A stretch of 14,158 nucleotides of DNA, from contig JAITRV010000130.1 in the NCBI GenBank assembly GCA_031288215.1, positions 1 to 14,158 on the forward strand, in the 5' to 3' direction. The notes beneath the pieces were generated by a model. It made no database searches, was not told where the DNA came from, and saw only the letters and a list, made by a program, of their open reading frames with translations. The DNA is from Spirochaetaceae bacterium (GTDB lineage Bacteria > Spirochaetota > Spirochaetia > Treponematales > Breznakiellaceae). Both the position numbers and the translations under genes were made by a program. Below are positions 4,877 to 11,983 of this stretch, in pieces; the stretch's first letter is position 1, and each line of letters begins with the position of its first letter.

Positions 4877-7452
4877 AAAAGTTCGTTTCCCCGCTGCTCC
4901 GTCCTGAAAACCGCTTCGGTCTCCTGGGGGCCCTGCTCCTCACCGTCATCGCCGCCATGAGCGTCCTGGCCCCCCTCATCGCCCCCTACGATCCCTTCCA
5001 ACGGAGCGGCCTTCCCTTCGAAAAGCCCGGCCCCGAACACCTCCTGGGCTGCAACGACGTGGGCCACGACCTCCTCTCGGAACTCCTCTACGGGGGCCGG
5101 GTCTCCCTCACCATCGGCCTTTTTGCCGCCTTCTACGCCACCGCCGTGGCGGTGATCGTCGCCCTCATCGCGGGCTACTTCGGCGGCCCCCTGGACCGTC
5201 TCCTCATGCGGGTGGTGGACGTGGTGATGTCCCTTCCCTTCCTGCCCCTGGTGATAGTCCTGGGGGTCTTCCTGGGGCCCGGCATGGGGACCCAGATCCT
5301 GGTGATTTCCCTGGTGATGTGGGCCTCCCCCTGCCGGGAACTCCGCTCCCAGGTGATAAAGACCCGGAACAACGGCTACATCGACGCCGCCCGGGCCATG
5401 GGGGAAAAGCCCTTCAAGATCATCCTCCGCCACGCCCTGCCGGACCTCATGCCCCTGATCGTCCCCCAATTCGTCCTGGTCGCCCAAAGCGCGATCCTCA
5501 TCGAATCCTCCCTGAGCTTCCTCGGCCTGGGGGACCCGGTCTCCAAAAGCTGGGGAAGCATGCTCTTCTTCGCCAATACCCGGGCCGCCTTCCTCACCGG
5601 GGCCTGGGTGTACTGGGTGCTGCCCCCGGGGCTCTGTATCGCCCTCGCCTGCCTCTCCTTTTCCCTGATCGGCTTTGCCCTCTCCGGTAAGCGATCCCTG
5701 GAATACTTTCCCTACGGTTCCTTTACCCGGCCCCCCAAGCCCCCGTGCGGCGGGAAAGAAGCCCCCCGCATCCCCCTGGAGGTCTGCGACATCAGCGTCT
5801 GCTACAAGTCGGGACAGGATGAGTGCCTGGCCGTCTGTGGGGCCAGCCTGGAACTGGGGAACCGGGAGGTCCTGGGGATAGTGGGAGAATCGGGGTGCGG
5901 AAAAACAACCCTGGCCATGACCGTCCTGGGGCTCCTGCGGCATCCCGCGGAACTCTCCGGCGGCTCGGTCTTCATCAAGGGGACGAATGTCCTCTTCGGC
6001 GCCGACATGAAGATCCTCCGGCTCCGGGGGAAAACCGCCGCCTTTGTTCCCCAGAACGCCATGAACACCCTGAACCCGGTGCTCTCCGTCAGGAAGCAGC
6101 TCCTGGAAGCCATCAGGATCCACCGGAAGCTGCCCCGGGAGGAGGAAGCGGGGGAACTGGACCGGCTCCTGGGCTTCGTGGGGATCGACCCCGCGCGGAA
6201 GGACGCCTACAACCATGAACTTTCCGGGGGAATGAAGCAGCGGGTGGTGATTGCCATGGCCCTGGCGAATAATCCCGACATCCTCATCGCCGACGAGCCC
6301 ACCACCGGGCTGGATGTCCTGGTACAGAAAAGCATCCTGGACCTCTTGATGGACCTCAAGGACCAACTGGGCCTTTCCGTCATCCTCATCACCCACGACC
6401 TTCCCCTGGCGATGAACTACAGCGATAAGCTGGCGGTGATGTACCGGGGGAAACTGGTGGATTACGGCCCCATCGAAGCGGTTTCCCGGCATCCCGCCCA
6501 TTTCCACACCTGGGATCTCTTCAACAATTTTCCCCGGCTGGATCAGGCAAAAATATGGGACCGCCCCCCCGCCGAAACCGCCGATGGCGGCGCCCTGGAA
6601 GTCCGCGCCCTGTCCAAAACCTTTTACCCCCGGCGGGGCCTTTTCGGGAAGTCCGGGGCGCCGGTACCGGCGGTCCGGCGGCTCTCCTTTACGGTACGCC
6701 CCGGGGAAGTGCTGGGCCTCATCGGGGGCAGCGGTTCCGGAAAGACCACCGTGAGCCGCCTCATCGCGGGCCTCGAGCGGCCCGACAGCGGGGAGATACT
6801 CCTGGACGGCCAATCCCTGCTCCGTTTGCCCCGGGAGGAACGGCGGCGGGCGGCGAAGAAGATCCACCTGGTGTTTCAGGACCCCTACCAGTCCATGCGG
6901 AATTCCATGACCCTCTTCGATATCCTCAAGGAACCCCTGATCATCGGGAAGGACTATACAAAAGACGAAATGCGGGAACGGATCCATGCCGCCCTGGAGG
7001 ATGTCCACCTGCCCCACAGTGAACTCTTTCTCCGGCGGACCCCCCGGGAGTTATCCGGCGGGCAGCGGCAGCGCCTCGCCTTTGCCCGGGCAGTCCTGGC
7101 GGAACCCCGGTATATCATCGCCGACGAACCCACCTCCATGCTGGATGTTTCCCTGCGGCAGGAACTGCTCAAACTCATGGAGGAATTGCGGAGCCGTTAC
7201 CGGATGGGCTTCCTCTTTATCACCCACGACCTCTCCCTGGCCTACCATTTCTGCGACCGCCTGATGGTTATGAAGGAGGGCGCCGTCGTCGAAAACGCCC
7301 AGGCCCAGGACCTGATCCGCTATCCCCTCCACAGCTATACCCGCCGGCTCATCGCCGCGGTGGAAACCCCCGGCGCTCTTACCGCCGCCGATGCCCCGGA
7401 GGGGCTTCCATTGCGGCTTGCGGTGGGGCAGGGGCGGAATCTGAGCCTATGA
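4873..7452 (+). CDS. Three-domain ABC protein: DppC-like permease fused to DppD- and DppF-like ATPases (859 aa)
   Basis: One reading frame carries what are normally three proteins of a nickel/peptide importer. Residues 1 to about 280 are a DppC/NikC-like permease: an N-terminal helix, YDPFQRSGLPFEKPGPEHLLG with GCNDVGHDLLS before the transmembrane core, and the coupling loop DAARAMGEKPFKIILRHALP (171-190). Residues about 300-560 are ATPase 1: Walker A GESGCGKTT (338-346), Q-loop Gln394, signature LSGGM (450-454), Walker B ILIADEP (470-476), His508. Residues about 575-835 are ATPase 2: Walker A GGSGSGKTT (618-626), Gln669, LSGGQ (727-731), IIADEP (748-753), His785. Both ATP sites therefore look intact. 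A short linker (PPKPPCGGKEAP) joins permease to ATPase 1. No internal stop or frameshift is seen. The ATG overlaps the upstream stop, and the stop overlaps the next start. Confidence 0.93.
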   Translation: MKKFVSPLLRPENRFGLLGALLLTVIAAMSVLAPLIAPYDPFQRSGLPFEKPGPEHLLGCNDVGHDLLSELLYGGRVSLTIGLFAAFYATAVAVIVALIAGYFGGPLDRLLMRVVDVVMSLPFLPLVIVLGVFLGPGMGTQILVISLVMWASPCRELRSQVIKTRNNGYIDAARAMGEKPFKIILRHALPDLMPLIVPQFVLVAQSAILIESSLSFLGLGDPVSKSWGSMLFFANTRAAFLTGAWVYWVLPPGLCIALACLSFSLIGFALSGKRSLEYFPYGSFTRPPKPPCGGKEAPRIPLEVCDISVCYKSGQDECLAVCGASLELGNREVLGIVGESGCGKTTLAMTVLGLLRHPAELSGGSVFIKGTNVLFGADMKILRLRGKTAAFVPQNAMNTLNPVLSVRKQLLEAIRIHRKLPREEEAGELDRLLGFVGIDPARKDAYNHELSGGMKQRVVIAMALANNPDILIADEPTTGLDVLVQKSILDLLMDLKDQLGLSVILITHDLPLAMNYSDKLAVMYRGKLVDYGPIEAVSRHPAHFHTWDLFNNFPRLDQAKIWDRPPAETADGGALEVRALSKTFYPRRGLFGKSGAPVPAVRRLSFTVRPGEVLGLIGGSGSGKTTVSRLIAGLERPDSGEILLDGQSLLRLPREERRRAAKKIHLVFQDPYQSMRNSMTLFDILKEPLIIGKDYTKDEMRERIHAALEDVHLPHSELFLRRTPRELSGGQRQRLAFARAVLAEPRYIIADEPTSMLDVSLRQELLKLMEELRSRYRMGFLFITHDLSLAYHFCDRLMVMKEGAVVENAQAQDLIRYPLHSYTRRLIAAVETPGALTAADAPEGLPLRLAVGQGRNLSL

Positions 7453-9350
7453 ACGGGTTGTTTTCTCAGGGAAACCCTGTCCGGCCCTTCAAGCCGATCC
7501 CGATTGTCGTCGTCATCCTCTTCGGAGCGGGACCCCTCTACGGCCATATCGCCGACGAAATTGCCGTCAAGACCACGGTGGAACTGCGGGAAAAAGACAT
7601 CGGATTCAGCTTCGATATTTCTTCGGGGGTCTTATTCAGCACCGCCTTCCTGAAAACCCTGGACCCCGATAAAAACAAAACCTTTGAGGAAGCCCATATC
7701 CGCGCGTTCTCCGATTTTTTTCTTAGATCCGTCGATGTCCGGTCCCAGGGCGAAACCCAAGCGCTGATCCTGAACAATTTTACCGCTTCGGACTGGGATT
7801 TCTTTGCCGCGGGGATCTCCACCATCATCCTGGAATACTCCCTGCCCCGGGACCCCGGGGAGGATGCGGTTTCCGTCCGGGACCTCCGCTATGAATTTTC
7901 TTTTTATCCCAATACCGCGGTCTATTCCCTGAACGTAAAAAACCAGGTCCCCGGGGAATTGGCCGTCCTGGAGGAACGCCGGAACGAATTCCTCCAGGAC
8001 ATCCTGGAACTCCGGTATACCGGGGAAAGCCGGGCGGTGGCGGAGGCCCGGGCCGCCGCTATCGCCACGGCGGAGGCCAAGGCGGCGGAAGCGGCCGCGG
8101 TCCGGGCGGCGGCACGCAAGGAAAGCCCCCCCCGGGCCGTCCCCCTGGGGGAACTCCTCCGGAACGGCTTCGAGATCTTCGGAATCCTCCCCTTCCTCCG
8201 TTCCTCCGGCCCCAACCCCAACCCCAACCCCAACCCCGGCGCCATCAGTGGCGATGACAACGCTACCCGCAATGAAAGCCCCCCTGGGGCTGTGTTGGTG
8301 GGGCTCGCCGTGGTGGTGGGCTTTCTCCACGCCTTCACCCCCGGCCACGGGAAGGCCCTGGTGGGGGCCTTCCTCATTGCCAACCAGGGGACGCCCCTCC
8401 ACGCCCTGTTCCTGGCCCTGGTCGTCACCGTGACCCATACCGTCAGCATCTACGCCTTCGGCCTCCTGGCTTCCACCGCCGCCCACTATTTCCTTCCCGG
8501 AGAGTTCGTCCCGGTCCTCAGCATCCTCTGCGGGATCTTCATCAGCGCCCTCGGCATCAGGACCTTTGTCACGCGCCTCCTGGGGACCGCGGCGGACCAC
8601 GCCCACCTGCTCCCCAATCTCCGGGTTCTGGAGAAGGACCGGATAAACATCCTCATCGACGGAGCGGCGGCGGCGGCCAACGAGGCCCTCATCATCGCCG
8701 CGGAAGACGAGGGCCTGCGGGAATCCCTCAAGGCGGCGGGGGCGGAAGATTTCAACCTCTGTTCCCCGGGCTGTTCCGCCCATACGGGGAAGCTTTCGCT
8801 GATTTCCGCGGCCCTGCGGCAGCGGCAGCATTCGGAATTTTTCAAACTGGCCATCAAAACCGGCGCGGTGGACGCGGTGGTCACCGTATCGGACAAAACC
8901 GTCAAGCATATCGGCAAGCTCCGGGAGCGGACCTGGGTACAAAGCGGCGATTCCGTGACGGAACAGCCCCGGGAACTCCTCTTCCGGGCCATCAGGAACT
9001 ATGCCGGGCGGGGGGAGATCGTCATCCCCGAGGAACGGCTTTCCTGGGGCAGGGTGGCATCCTTAGGGATCACCGGGGGGATCATCCCCTGCCCCGACGC
9101 CCTGGCGGTCCTCCTGGTGGCTGTTGCCGCGGGAAAAATCGCCCTGGGCATGGGGATCATCTTCCTCTTCAGCCTGGGCCTGGCCTTCGCCCTGCTGCTG
9201 GTGGGGATGATCATCGTCTTCACCAAGCGGCTCATATCGGGGCAAAGAAGGCTGGGCCGTATTGCCGCCTTTCTTCCCTATCTCAGCTCCCTCCTCATTA
9301 CCGGATTGGGAGTCCTGATGATCATAAGCATGGTAAAGAACTTTCGATAG
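7449..9350 (+). CDS. NicO-type nickel/cobalt transporter with embedded CO-dehydrogenase-like domain (633 aa)
   Basis: The membrane core matches the NicO/RcnA superfamily: HAFTPGHGKALVGAFLI (294-310), VTHTVSIYAFGLL (328-340) and, in the second half, GGIIPCPDALAVLLVAVAAG (543-562) and LGLAFALLLVG (577-587). Before it lie a signal-like helix (17-31), a periplasmic domain (about 33-190) with a D-P-D-x-N EF-hand-like stretch at 72-83, an Ala-rich helix (195-224) and a PNPNPNPNP linker (255-263). Between the two NicO halves, residues about 390-528 align by eye with the middle domain of Ni-CO dehydrogenase (CooS): NLRVLEKDRINILIDG, KAAGAEDFNLCSPGCSAHTG, KTGAVDAVV. Cys442 falls on a C-cluster cysteine position, whereas the His and the other Cys positions read Asp404/Ala406 and Lys483. 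So the domain is not a catalytic CODH; nickel binding or sensing is an inference. It overlaps the ABC gene by four bases and precedes cooC. Confidence 0.88.
   Translation: MNGLFSQGNPVRPFKPIPIVVVILFGAGPLYGHIADEIAVKTTVELREKDIGFSFDISSGVLFSTAFLKTLDPDKNKTFEEAHIRAFSDFFLRSVDVRSQGETQALILNNFTASDWDFFAAGISTIILEYSLPRDPGEDAVSVRDLRYEFSFYPNTAVYSLNVKNQVPGELAVLEERRNEFLQDILELRYTGESRAVAEARAAAIATAEAKAAEAAAVRAAARKESPPRAVPLGELLRNGFEIFGILPFLRSSGPNPNPNPNPGAISGDDNATRNESPPGAVLVGLAVVVGFLHAFTPGHGKALVGAFLIANQGTPLHALFLALVVTVTHTVSIYAFGLLASTAAHYFLPGEFVPVLSILCGIFISALGIRTFVTRLLGTAADHAHLLPNLRVLEKDRINILIDGAAAAANEALIIAAEDEGLRESLKAAGAEDFNLCSPGCSAHTGKLSLISAALRQRQHSEFFKLAIKTGAVDAVVTVSDKTVKHIGKLRERTWVQSGDSVTEQPRELLFRAIRNYAGRGEIVIPEERLSWGRVASLGITGGIIPCPDALAVLLVAVAAGKIALGMGIIFLFSLGLAFALLLVGMIIVFTKRLISGQRRLGRIAAFLPYLSSLLITGLGVLMIISMVKNFR
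8210..8237. repeat. (CCCCAA)4 CCCC tandem hexamer; G-quadruplex-forming on the minus strand
   Basis: Four CCCCAA units plus a final CCCC lie inside the NicO-type gene and encode the Pro-Asn linker at residues 255-263. The minus (template) strand reads five G4 runs spaced by TT, the same unit as Tetrahymena telomeres, and should fold into a G-quadruplex. Slippage by one unit would add or remove Pro-Asn without changing frame. Confidence 0.9.
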
Positions 9351-9372
9351 TCGAAACCCTTTTCAGGGTTTC
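9342..9372 (+). other. Overlapping, mutually exclusive hairpins between nicO-like gene and cooC
   Basis: GAAACCCT (9353-9360) and AGGGTTTC (9365-9372) form a perfect 8-bp stem with a TTTC loop. TTTCGA (9342-9347) and TCGAAA (9351-9356) form a 6-bp stem whose loop is the TAG stop of the NicO-type gene. The two share bases 9353-9356 and cannot coexist. No T-run follows, so termination is unlikely; an RNA-processing or coupling role is possible. Confidence 0.5.
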
Positions 9373-9394
9373 CTGAACGGATAAGGAGCGGGAT

Positions 9395-10201
9395 ATGAAA
9401 AAGATAGCGGTATGCGGCAAGGGCGGGGTGGGGAAGACCACCGTTACCTCCCTCTTGGCCTATTGCCTTGCGGAACAGGGCCGGGAAGTTTATGCCATCG
9501 ACGCGGACGTAAACCCCACCCTGGCGGAGGCCCTGGGGTTTCCCCCGGAACTGGTCGCGGAGATCCGGCCCATCGCGGATATGACCGCCTTGGTCGAGGA
9601 GCGGACCAAGGCGAAGATCGGCGAATACGGGTCCTATTTCAAGACCAACCCCACGGTAAAGGACCTCCCCGAGAAGCTCTCCCGGAAAATAAAGAACATC
9701 AATTTCCTCATGATGGGGGCCATGCGGACCGCGGAGCAGGGCTGCGCCTGTGCGGAGAACGCCATGCTCAAGGCCCTGGTGACCCATCTGATCCTCAAGG
9801 AAAAGGAAACGGTGATCCTGGATATGGTCGCCGGAACGGAACACATGGGCCGGGGAACCGCCAAGGGGGTAGACCTCATGGTTCTGGTGGTGGAACCCGG
9901 GAGCCGGAGCGTCAAGGCCGCCCGGGACATAGACCGGATGGCCGGTGAGATGGGGGTCAAGCGGAGGGTCCTCATCGGCAACAAGATCCGTTCCCCGGAG
10001 GACGAGGAATTCCTCAAGCGGGAACTGGGGGAAGGGGCTTTTGCCGGATTCCTGCCCGCCCATGACGACGTGGTCAGCGCGGAACGCCGGGGGCTGGCCC
10101 TCTACGAGTATTCCCCGCCGATGCGGGAACTCATCCGCGCCATGTGGGGAGCGGTATGCGCCGGGCGCGAAGCAGCGGCATGTACCGCACAGATCTTCTG
10201 A
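9395..10201 (+). CDS. cooC: CooC-type nickel-insertion ATPase (268 aa)
   Basis: A MinD/Mrp-family P-loop ATPase that in characterised systems binds nickel at a dimer-bridging CxC and matures the C-cluster of CO dehydrogenase. It shows a deviant Walker A GKGGVGKTT (8-16), AIDADVNPTLAEALG (34-48) as switch I, the CooC signature GCACAENAML (116-125) with Cys117 and Cys119, and Walker B/switch II ILDMVAGTEHMGRGT (141-155). Length is usual for CooC. ATG 9395 follows AAGGAG by six bases. It is the last gene of the transport operon before a terminator-like hairpin. No CODH catalytic gene is in the window, so its client could be a CODH elsewhere, the CODH-like domain of the preceding transporter, or the divergent nitrogenase-like enzyme. 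Its tail REAAACTAQIF resembles the tail of the NifK-like protein. Confidence 0.9.
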   Translation: MKKIAVCGKGGVGKTTVTSLLAYCLAEQGREVYAIDADVNPTLAEALGFPPELVAEIRPIADMTALVEERTKAKIGEYGSYFKTNPTVKDLPEKLSRKIKNINFLMMGAMRTAEQGCACAENAMLKALVTHLILKEKETVILDMVAGTEHMGRGTAKGVDLMVLVVEPGSRSVKAARDIDRMAGEMGVKRRVLIGNKIRSPEDEEFLKRELGEGAFAGFLPAHDDVVSAERRGLALYEYSPPMRELIRAMWGAVCAGREAAACTAQIF

Positions 10202-10203
10202 AC

Positions 10204-10271
10204 TTCGCGGTAACATTCCCCGGATCTTCGGGTTGTACCCGGTTTCGGGGTTACTGTGCGAATTTTTTTTT
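10204..10271 (+). terminator. Rho-independent terminator/attenuator between cooC and the solute-binding protein gene
   Basis: A long imperfect stem is followed directly by nine Ts (10263-10271). Outer pairing is TTCGC (10204-10208) with GCGAA (10258-10262), then GTAA (10210-10213) with TTAC (10251-10254), then CCCCG (10218-10222) with CGGGG (10246-10250). An inner hairpin CGGGT-TGT-ACCCG (10229-10241) caps it. The ribosome site of the next gene begins right after the T-run. Partial read-through would let the binding protein be made from the same transcript at a different level. Confidence 0.75.
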
Positions 10272-10283
10272 AAGGAGTGTTGT

Positions 10284-11933
10284 ATGAAACAACGAATTAC
10301 CGTCTTATTGGGCTGCCTTTTGATCCTCGCCGGCTGCGGCGGGCAGAAACGCGAGACCCAAGTCGAAACCGGGACCTCGAAGGGGCCGCAGACCGCGGAA
10401 GAACTGACCATCGGGATCTATGATGACGCGGGCAATGTCTCAACCTGGGGGGGCGGTTCCTACAGCCCCTGGGTGCTGGACGCGGTCTGCGAGCGGCTGA
10501 CCGGCCCCAACCCCTACGGCGCCGCCCCCGGCATGGTCCTGGCGGAGTACGTGAAACCCGTGAGCGAGGATTTCACCGTCTGGGAAATCAAGCTGAAACC
10601 GGGGATCAAGTGGCACGACGGAAGCCCCCTGACCTCGGAGGACATCAAATTCACCATTGACTACAACCGGGAGGGCCCCTCGAACAACCGCTATTCCCAC
10701 CATACCAGTTCCGTCCCCCGGCTCCCCGGAGACGGGATCACCATCATCGACGAACTCACCCTCCGGGTAACCGGCGCCTTCCCCCTGCCTTATTTTGACC
10801 GGGAACCCTGCGCCGAAGTGCCCATCGTCCAGAAGGCCCAGTGGGAAAACATCAAGGACCCCCGGCAGTTTACCGGGAAGTCCATCGGCACCGGCCCCTA
10901 CAAGCTCGTGGATTACCGGGTGGGGGAATACTACAAGCTCGAGGCCAACGAGGACTACCACATGGGGGCCCCCCTGGTCAAAAAACTCAACCTGGTGGTG
11001 ATCCGGGATTTCTCCACCATGTTTACCGCCCTGCGCAGCGGCGAGATTGACGCCGCCGCCCGGAACCTTCCCCCGGAAATGGTGGAGGAGTGGTCCAAGC
11101 TCCCCAATATCAACATCATCAAAACCCCCTACCTCTGGGGGGCCTGCGTCAACCTGGATACGGCCAACCTCCCCTTCGGGGACCTCGGGGTGCGGGAGGC
11201 CCTGACCTACGCCTTTGACCGGGACGAACTCCTGCGGATCGTGGCCCTGGGCCACGGCATCAGCGGCAGCGTGGGCTACCCCCACCCCCGGGCCTTCCAC
11301 GCCAACCCCGGCAACTCAACCCCCTACGACCCCGAAAAGGCGGCCCGGCTCTTTACCGAGATGGGCTATGCGGACATCGACGGCGACGGCTTCCGGGAAA
11401 CCCCCGAGGGGAAGCCCATCAACTGGCGGATCCTGGTGGACGCCTCCGCTCCCCTCTACGTGCGGGCTTCGGAGATCATCGTGGAACACCTGGCGGCGAT
11501 AAACCTCAAGGCCCACGTGGAAGCCCTGGAAACCGCCGCCTATAACGAGGTGGTCAACGTCACCGGCAACTACAACATGACGGTCATCGAATTTGTCCCC
11601 CACGGCCTGGCGGACGACGACATGATGATGGTCCTCCAGTACGGCGAGCAAAAGAACGACATCGTCCCCTACCCGCAGCGGGACCAGGCCCTGATCGACT
11701 GGACCCGGGCGGTCACCGGGGAGGAACGGATCGCCGCCTCCCACCGGCTCCAGACCCTGATCAACAAACACCCCAAACGGATCATGCTCTGGTACCCCGA
11801 CGGGTTTTTTGCCTACAACAAGACCAAATACGACAACTATTCGGTGATCATGGGGGAAAACGATATTTTCCACAAGTATTCGTTCCTCCCCAATGAAGCC
11901 CGGAAGGGTTTCGTCCTGGAAGATTATAAGTAA
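10284..11933 (+). CDS. Lipoprotein solute-binding protein of nickel/peptide ABC importer, SBP_bac_5 family (549 aa)
   Basis: Extracytoplasmic binding subunit, very probably the partner of the two ABC genes upstream. It begins with a lipoprotein signal, MKQRITVLLGCLLILAGCGG, with lipobox LAGC and Cys18 as the lipidated residue. Family 5 landmarks follow: LKPGIKWHDGSPLTSEDIKF (104-123), IGTGPYKLVDYRVGEYYKLE, and the conserved VREALTYAFDRDEL. The length is usual for DppA/NikA/OppA. ATG 10284 is set by AAGGAG six bases upstream; the open frame extends far upstream into cooC, but that part is a shadow. The ligand cannot be read from the sequence; the gene context favours nickel or a nickel chelate, and di- or oligopeptides remain possible. 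Confidence 0.93.
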   Translation: MKQRITVLLGCLLILAGCGGQKRETQVETGTSKGPQTAEELTIGIYDDAGNVSTWGGGSYSPWVLDAVCERLTGPNPYGAAPGMVLAEYVKPVSEDFTVWEIKLKPGIKWHDGSPLTSEDIKFTIDYNREGPSNNRYSHHTSSVPRLPGDGITIIDELTLRVTGAFPLPYFDREPCAEVPIVQKAQWENIKDPRQFTGKSIGTGPYKLVDYRVGEYYKLEANEDYHMGAPLVKKLNLVVIRDFSTMFTALRSGEIDAAARNLPPEMVEEWSKLPNINIIKTPYLWGACVNLDTANLPFGDLGVREALTYAFDRDELLRIVALGHGISGSVGYPHPRAFHANPGNSTPYDPEKAARLFTEMGYADIDGDGFRETPEGKPINWRILVDASAPLYVRASEIIVEHLAAINLKAHVEALETAAYNEVVNVTGNYNMTVIEFVPHGLADDDMMMVLQYGEQKNDIVPYPQRDQALIDWTRAVTGEERIAASHRLQTLINKHPKRIMLWYPDGFFAYNKTKYDNYSVIMGENDIFHKYSFLPNEARKGFVLEDYK

Positions 11934-11944
11934 CCTGCCGTCAC

Positions 11945-11982
11945 GGGGGGGCCGGGAGCCCCCCGGCGGGGTGGGGCCCCGG
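11945..11982. terminator. GC-rich hairpins between convergent genes
   Basis: The 50 bases between the convergent stops hold GGGGGGC (11946-11952) paired with GCCCCCC (11958-11964) around a 5-base loop, then a self-complementary GGGGCCCC (11973-11980). Position suits a shared terminator, but neither strand has a T-run after the stem. Confidence 0.4.
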
Positions 11983-11983
11983 C

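Noticed and set aside
4753..7017. 754-residue open frame on the minus strand
   Set aside because: It is antisense to the ABC fusion gene, has a Gly/His/Glu/Asp-rich composition without domain features, and arises from the GC-rich codon use of the real gene.
7632..8942. 436-residue open frame on the minus strand
   Set aside because: It is the antisense shadow of the NicO-type gene; its Gly-Val repeats are only the complement of the Pro-Asn tract.
7449..9350. Active CO dehydrogenase fused to a transporter
   Set aside because: The B- and D-cluster cysteines and most C-cluster ligands are absent; only the middle domain is represented.
9278..10411. 377-residue open frame on the minus strand
   Set aside because: It runs across cooC, the terminator and the start of the binding protein, and shows no recognisable family.
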